Positions 6,691 to 9,902 of a stretch of 9,902 nucleotides of DNA are shown one piece after another. The stretch covers positions 1-9,902 of the forward strand of contig CABTWT010000039.1 in assembly GCA_902488555.1 (NCBI GenBank), in the 5' to 3' direction. This stretch comes from an uncultured Anaerococcus sp. Lineage in GTDB: Bacteria > Bacillota_A > Clostridia > Tissierellales > Peptoniphilaceae. The position numbers were made by a program, and so were the translations under genes. The notes beneath the pieces were generated by a model. The model worked only from the letters and a program-made list of their open reading frames with translations. It was not told the DNA's origin and ran no database searches. Position 1 is the first letter of the stretch; every line of letters starts with the position of its first letter.

Positions 6691-6701
6691 TTAGGGTAAA
6701 A
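6671..6701. promoter_or_regulatory. Candidate operator: 8-bp inverted repeat over pncB promoter
   Basis: TTTTACCC (6671-6678) and GGGTAAAA (6694-6701) are perfect inverted copies separated by 15 bases, so their centres are 23 base pairs apart, about two helical turns. This suits a dimeric regulator binding one face of the DNA. The left arm lies upstream of the predicted transcription start, so it cannot be a hairpin in the mRNA from that promoter. A repressor here would block RNA polymerase. NiaR is the known regulator of niacin salvage in many Firmicutes and is one candidate, but I do not claim a match to its consensus. Confidence 0.5.
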
Positions 6702-6730
6702 TATTAGTAACTTAAAGAAAAGAGGGTATT

Positions 6731-8176
6731 ATGACAGACAAAAGAAACCTATCCATGCTTAGTGACTTCTATGAATTTACTATGGCCAATGGATATTTTA
6801 ACAACGGAATGAAGGATACTATTGCAGTATTCGACGCTTTTTATAGGTCAAATCCAGATGAAGCAGGTTATTCTATTTTTGCAGGGTTAAATGACATCAT
6901 AGATTTTATAGAAAATCTACATTTTTCAAAAGAGGACATAGAATACTTAAGATCTTCTGGCAATTTTACAGATGATTTCCTTGATTATCTTGCTGACTTC
7001 AAATTTACAGGTGATGTATGGGCCTTTCCAGAAGGATCAGTTATGTTTCCAAATGAGCCGATAATCACTGTAAAGGCACCTATAATTGAATGTTCCATCC
7101 TTGAGACTTACCTATTATTATCCATGAACTTCAACTCACTTATTGCTACAAAATCTAGCAGAATAGTTCGTGCTGCAGGTGACAGACTTGTTATGGAATT
7201 TGGGGCAAGGCGTGCCCAAGGTGCTGATGCTTCCATAACTGGAGCAAGAGCTGCATACATCGCTGGCGTTCCAGTATCATCAAATACTTTATCAGCCCAA
7301 AAATATGGATTCAAACCATCTGGAACCATGGCTCACTCCTGGGTCCAAGCCTTTGACAATGAATACGAAGCTTTCAAAACTTATGCTGAAGCTTATCCTG
7401 ACAATTGCATACTCTTAATAGATACCTACGACACCATAAACAGCGGACTTCCAAATGCTATGAAAGTATTTAAGGAAGTTTTGGAGCCAAAGGGACTTAG
7501 TGGAGGCGTGAGAATTGACTCAGGAGACCTTGCCTACCTTTCAAAAGAAGTGAGGAAAATCCTTGATGAAAATGGATTTACAGACACTAAAATAGTTGCA
7601 AGCAACTCCCTAGATGAATTTAAGATCAATTCCCTAACAGCCCAAGGAGCTAGGATTGATTCCTTTGGTATAGGTGAAAGACTAATCACAAGTAAGTCTG
7701 ATCCAGTATTTGGCGGTGTTTATAAGCTTGCTGGAATTTATAAAGATGATGAGCTCGTGTCAAAAATAAAGGTCTCAGAAAATGTCGAGAAGATAACAAC
7801 ACCAGGCTTTAAAAAAGTCTATAGGCTCTATAGTAAGAATAACATGAAAGCAGAAGCCGACTACATCACCCTTAGAGAAGAAGAAGTAAACGACAATGAT
7901 CCTCTGGTAATCTTTGACCCACTTTTTACATGGAAGATGAAAAAAATGGAAAATTACCAGGCTCGTTTGATGCAAGAGAAGATTTTTGAAAATGGAAAAT
8001 TAATCTACGACCAACCATCACTAGATGAAATTCAAAATTATTGCAAAAGTGAGATAGATAGCCTGTGGGATGAGGTAAAAAGATTTGACCAACCTCACAA
8101 CTACTATGTCGATCTTTCTCATGACTTGTGGGACCTAAAACAAAATCTAATACTTGAGGCAAAAAAAGGCCTATAA
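6731..8176 (+). CDS. pncB: Nicotinate phosphoribosyltransferase
   Basis: This 481-residue cytoplasmic enzyme converts nicotinate and PRPP to nicotinate mononucleotide, the entry step of the Preiss-Handler NAD salvage route. The N-terminus LSMLSDFYEFTMANGYF is typical. FGARRAQG (157-164), GTMAHSWVQAF (198-208, with the phosphorylated His H202), RIDSGD (261-266, PRPP/ribose pocket), NSLDE (292-296) and FGIGERLITS (312-321) are all intact. Length fits the long bacterial class related to Bacillus YueK and human NAPRT, not the shorter E. coli type. AGAGGG precedes the ATG by four bases. It is followed one base after its stop by a GH2 glycosidase gene, probably co-transcribed. The upstream inverted repeat suggests control by niacin or NAD status. 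Confidence 0.97.
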   Translation: MTDKRNLSMLSDFYEFTMANGYFNNGMKDTIAVFDAFYRSNPDEAGYSIFAGLNDIIDFIENLHFSKEDIEYLRSSGNFTDDFLDYLADFKFTGDVWAFPEGSVMFPNEPIITVKAPIIECSILETYLLLSMNFNSLIATKSSRIVRAAGDRLVMEFGARRAQGADASITGARAAYIAGVPVSSNTLSAQKYGFKPSGTMAHSWVQAFDNEYEAFKTYAEAYPDNCILLIDTYDTINSGLPNAMKVFKEVLEPKGLSGGVRIDSGDLAYLSKEVRKILDENGFTDTKIVASNSLDEFKINSLTAQGARIDSFGIGERLITSKSDPVFGGVYKLAGIYKDDELVSKIKVSENVEKITTPGFKKVYRLYSKNNMKAEADYITLREEEVNDNDPLVIFDPLFTWKMKKMENYQARLMQEKIFENGKLIYDQPSLDEIQNYCKSEIDSLWDEVKRFDQPHNYYVDLSHDLWDLKQNLILEAKKGL

Positions 8177-8177
8177 G

Positions 8178-9902
8178 ATGATCGAAGAATCATATACTAA
8201 TTTTATAAATTCAGATAGCAAACAAAATTTTAATAAGAATTGGAAGTTTTACCTGGGAGACCAACCAGGTGCCTATCTTCCAGACTTTAGCGATGACAAT
8301 TTTGCTAATATAAATCTTCCTCACGACTACTCTCTAGACCAGGACTTTAGCCCATATTTTGAAGCAGAATCTGCCTATAAGCCTGGAGGAATTGGCAATT
8401 ATAGGAAAAGTTTTGTCATAGATGATATCAATCTTGAAGAAAAGCAAGTTTTTATCTACTTTGATGGAGTCTATCAAAACTCAAGCACTTATATAAATGG
8501 AGAGAAATTGGGCTTTAATCCCTATGGCTACAATCCCTTCGCCTATGAATTAACTCCATATTTAAAAAAAGACGGAGAAAACCTCCTAGCTATAAGATGT
8601 AACCACCAAGTCCCATCTTCCCGCTGGTATTCTGGCTCCGGCATCTATAGGTCTGTAGATATATTAGTCAAAAACAGACTAAATCTAGGTATTTATGGAC
8701 CAAAGATCGACTATGAAATAGATGACAAAGATGCCAAAATAAAAGTGACATCTGAAGTATCCAACAATTACAAAGATGCAAAAACTTTTAAAATTAAGCA
8801 CTCCTTGTACTTTAAAAATAAGTTAATAAAAGATATTACAAGTGAAGAAATTACTGTAGATGCTAATAACAAAAAAGATATCGACTTAGATTTTGAAGCC
8901 CATAATATTTCATTGTGGGATTTGGATAAGCCAAATTTATACCAGCTTAAGTCAGAGATTTTACTAGATGGTGTATCTATCGATGAGAATGTAGAAGATA
9001 TCGGTTTTAGAAGCTTAGAAAAAGATCCACAAAAAGGCATATCCTTAAATGGTAAAAATATAAAAATTAAGGGAGTCTGCCTCCACCACGACAATGGCGC
9101 CCTAGGCGCCTGTGATTATAGGTTAGCCCTTGAATACAAGGTTAATATCTTAAAGGATATGGGTGCCAATACTATAAGACTTTCCCACAATCCAGCAAGC
9201 AAGACTTTGATTGATGTTTGCAACAAAAAGGGCATGCTGGTGGTAAGCGAAATCTTTGACGGGTGGATTTTGGATAAAAATAACAATTACAATGATTTTT
9301 CGACCTTTTTTGAAAAAGAAATCGGCCAAAGCAAACTTTTAGGGGCGAGTCCTAATATGACTTTTGCAGAATTTTCCCTAAAGGAAGTCCTCAAAAGAGA
9401 CTACAATTCCCCTGCTATCTTTATGATATCCATAGGCAACGAAATAATGGAGGGGACTGATTGGTCAAGCTTATCTAGGTATCCTAGTGTGGCAGAAAAT
9501 CTCATAAAATGGGCCAGAGAAGTCGATTCCAAAAGATGGCTTACAATTGGAGATAATATATTAAGATATGACTATGTCGACGAACTGGTTGATGTCGACG
9601 ATAAGGTTAATAAAGCTTCTGGCATGGTTGGCCTTAATTATACAGAAGGCGGACGCTATGATAAAATCCACAAAGATTACCCAGATTGGGTACTTTGGGC
9701 AAGCGAAACAGCTTCAAATATCAATTCCAGGTCAGTGTATGACAGGTTTGAATTAGATTATCTGCCTAAAGATAGAAAGCTATCTTCATACGACACATCA
9801 AAAGTTGCCTGGGGTAGCCATGCGTCTGATGCTTGGTATGACATCATAACAAGAGACTATGTTGCTGGAGAAGCTGTGTGGACAGGCTTTGACTATCTTG
9901 GA
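8178..9902 (+). CDS. GH2 glycoside hydrolase, beta-galactosidase-like (3' end outside window)
   Basis: The frame is open from the ATG to the window edge (575 codons), so the C-terminal part is missing. It should cleave terminal beta-linked sugars, most likely beta-galactosides, in the cytoplasm; there is no signal peptide. The N-terminal sugar-binding jelly roll (about 15-165) includes LPHDYSLDQDF, YKPGGIGNYRKSF and SGSGIYRSV, ending near SGIYR (154-158). An Ig-like domain (about 166-290) is followed by the TIM barrel. Barrel marks are GVCLHHDNGALG (300-311), IRLSHNP (333-339), IGNE with acid/base E422, and WASETAS with nucleophile E510. The SETAS..SRSVYD form is typical of the BgaA-like bacterial GH2 branch; glucuronidase or other specificity remains possible. 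The ATG is one base after the pncB stop, and only a weak AAAAGG lies upstream within pncB, so translation may depend on coupling. Confidence 0.92.
   Translation, partial: MIEESYTNFINSDSKQNFNKNWKFYLGDQPGAYLPDFSDDNFANINLPHDYSLDQDFSPYFEAESAYKPGGIGNYRKSFVIDDINLEEKQVFIYFDGVYQNSSTYINGEKLGFNPYGYNPFAYELTPYLKKDGENLLAIRCNHQVPSSRWYSGSGIYRSVDILVKNRLNLGIYGPKIDYEIDDKDAKIKVTSEVSNNYKDAKTFKIKHSLYFKNKLIKDITSEEITVDANNKKDIDLDFEAHNISLWDLDKPNLYQLKSEILLDGVSIDENVEDIGFRSLEKDPQKGISLNGKNIKIKGVCLHHDNGALGACDYRLALEYKVNILKDMGANTIRLSHNPASKTLIDVCNKKGMLVVSEIFDGWILDKNNNYNDFSTFFEKEIGQSKLLGASPNMTFAEFSLKEVLKRDYNSPAIFMISIGNEIMEGTDWSSLSRYPSVAENLIKWAREVDSKRWLTIGDNILRYDYVDELVDVDDKVNKASGMVGLNYTEGGRYDKIHKDYPDWVLWASETASNINSRSVYDRFELDYLPKDRKLSSYDTSKVAWGSHASDAWYDIITRDYVAGEAVWTGFDYLG

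Noticed and set aside
7108..8162. Three short minus-strand frames within pncB
   Set aside because: All lie opposite conserved pncB motifs and lack ribosome sites; they are shadows of a conserved gene.
8176..8200. Possible frameshift or pseudogene at the pncB/glycosidase junction
   Set aside because: pncB ends at its normal C-terminus and the GH2 gene begins with a complete N-terminal domain in its own frame, which stays open for 575 codons.
8768..9094. Open frame on the minus strand within the glycosidase gene
   Set aside because: The plus-strand GH2 frame is continuous with conserved motifs through this stretch; the antisense frame has no ribosome site or recognisable domain.
9568..9600. 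Direct repeat of ATGTCGACGA in the glycosidase gene
   Set aside because: It encodes two similar Val-Asp stretches (YVDELVDVDD) in an intact frame; too short and isolated to be a functional repeat.

Overview
The window comes from a low-GC Gram-positive bacterium. Coding DNA is strongly A/T-rich, Shine-Dalgarno sites are of the AGGAGG type, and Firmicute-style glycolipid glycosyltransferases, ABC exporter genes and a niacin-salvage gene are present. My guess is an anaerobic coccus of the Tissierellia group (Anaerococcus or Peptoniphilus type), but this is inference from style, not a match.

Layout. (1) 1-56, minus: the first 18 codons of a zinc-ribbon protein with its own promoter; the rest lies outside the window. 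(2) 191-3088, minus: a three-gene operon whose reading frames overlap, with a candidate promoter and a terminator. Its genes are a monoglucosyl-diacylglycerol synthase-like GT4 enzyme, a second GT4 enzyme of the kind that adds the next sugar, and an unknown four-helix membrane protein. Together they look like a membrane glycolipid (glycosyl-diacylglycerol) module. (3) 3157-3507, plus: a small membrane protein resembling the SdpI/YfhL family, ending in a terminator hairpin shared with the converging operon. (4) 3526-5822, minus: an ABC exporter (ATPase plus a large permease, two bases apart). (5) 5923-6573, minus: a HAD-family phosphatase of the phosphoglycolate phosphatase type. (6) 6731-9902, plus: nicotinate phosphoribosyltransferase followed one base later by a cytoplasmic GH2 glycosidase (beta-galactosidase-like) that runs off the window edge. 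This last gene is open from 8178 to the end.

The best regulatory signal is in the divergent 157-base region between the phosphatase and pncB. An 8-bp inverted repeat (TTTTACCC / GGGTAAAA, 15-base spacer) lies over the predicted pncB promoter, and a third TTTACCC copy lies at the predicted transcription start of the phosphatase gene. This suggests one regulator controlling both directions.

Most of the window is ordinary chromosomal housekeeping or envelope content. I saw no mobile element, CRISPR array, tRNA or rRNA. No wholly new system stands out. The least explained parts are the coupled membrane protein at the end of the glycolipid operon, the ABC exporter of unknown substrate, and the pncB/GH2 coupling with its candidate operator.
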